From assembly GCA_002887195.1 (NCBI GenBank), contig PJAB01000354.1:1-28988 (forward strand): 28,988 nucleotides of DNA, written 5' to 3'. The notes below the pieces were generated by a model. It had not been told where the DNA came from. It ran no database searches and worked only from the letters and a program-made list of their open reading frames with translations. Each line of letters opens with the position of its first letter. Position 1 is the stretch's first letter. The position numbers and the translations under genes are program-made. Positions 28,737 to 28,988 of the stretch are shown here, in pieces. Source of the DNA: Chrysochromulina parva (lineage: Eukaryota; Haptophyta; Prymnesiales; Chrysochromulinaceae).

Positions 28737-28988
28737 GGCGTAAAGCCGGAGCCGTGCGTGCCGTCTGCCGTCATGCCGAGGCCGGACTCACTCTCAATGG
28801 CGCAGCATTGCGCTTTTGCGGCTTTGATGAAATGTTAATTGGACAGTTGGAGTCAAGTGTTAGAGAGAACGTGAACGTAGTCTGGTAACGGCTCGTTACC
28901 GCTCGCGCCTGCCTAGCGCGCCTCTTGCACGGAGGCGATCAGAAACCAGGTTGGAATTACTCTGACCAGCAAAGAGACACACATCTCA
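28737..28988. other. 3' flank of SAM-GTPase gene with a short hairpin
   Basis: No gene is seen. GGTAACG-GCT-CGTTACC at 28884-28900 is a perfect 7-bp stem with a 3-base loop, about 150 bases after the stop. It may lie in the 3' UTR or mark transcript end processing. The composition is less GC-rich than the gene. Confidence 0.5.

Overview
The window looks like nuclear DNA of a GC-rich unicellular eukaryote, most likely a marine alga of the haptophyte kind. The species is inference. The eukaryotic signals are direct: GT-AG introns, a Mediator subunit (MED6), FHA, SAM, NACHT, LRR and Roc-COR domains, nuclear-localisation-like tails, vertebrate-type SLIP-GC/dynamin-like GTPases, and no operons or Shine-Dalgarno spacing.

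Layout. 1-154: an alanine-rich coding edge fragment of uncertain strand. 694-1560 (+): a small Rieske [2Fe-2S] protein with a degenerate PCNA-binding-like motif; a strong 3' splice site at 641-660 suggests a missing upstream exon. 15391-2310 (-): one giant gene. Four long open segments splice in frame through introns at 11587-11683, 10952-10997 and 10242-10409 into 4256 codons plus stop. It encodes SH3b-like repeats, a NACHT NTPase, a charged insertion, about 900 residues of leucine-rich repeats, a Roc-COR GTPase, a phospho-repeat tail and a C-terminal R-S-E ADP-ribosyltransferase-like domain. 15875-16507 (+): MED6. 16850-18067 (+): an alpha/beta hydrolase with a possible targeting peptide. 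25586-18301 (-) and 25680-28736 (+): two large SLIP-GC-like GTPase genes, head to head, with only 93 bases between their start codons.

The most notable content is (i) the giant receptor-like protein, which joins NLR and ROCO switch modules to an ART-like output domain; (ii) an introner-like repeat family that supplies two of its three introns, one of them an exact 2 x 84-nt tandem duplication whose inner acceptor has been lost; and (iii) the divergent GTPase pair, whose C-termini carry basic, SUMO-interaction-like and sumoylation-like motifs and which pairs FHA, SAM and HTH-like modules with dynamin-family G domains. Together (i) and (iii) could form a cell-autonomous stress or defence locus, but that link is inference from architecture and proximity only.

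The frame of the FHA-GTPase gene breaks near 23450. Either a 128-nt intron or a single-base deletion restores it exactly.
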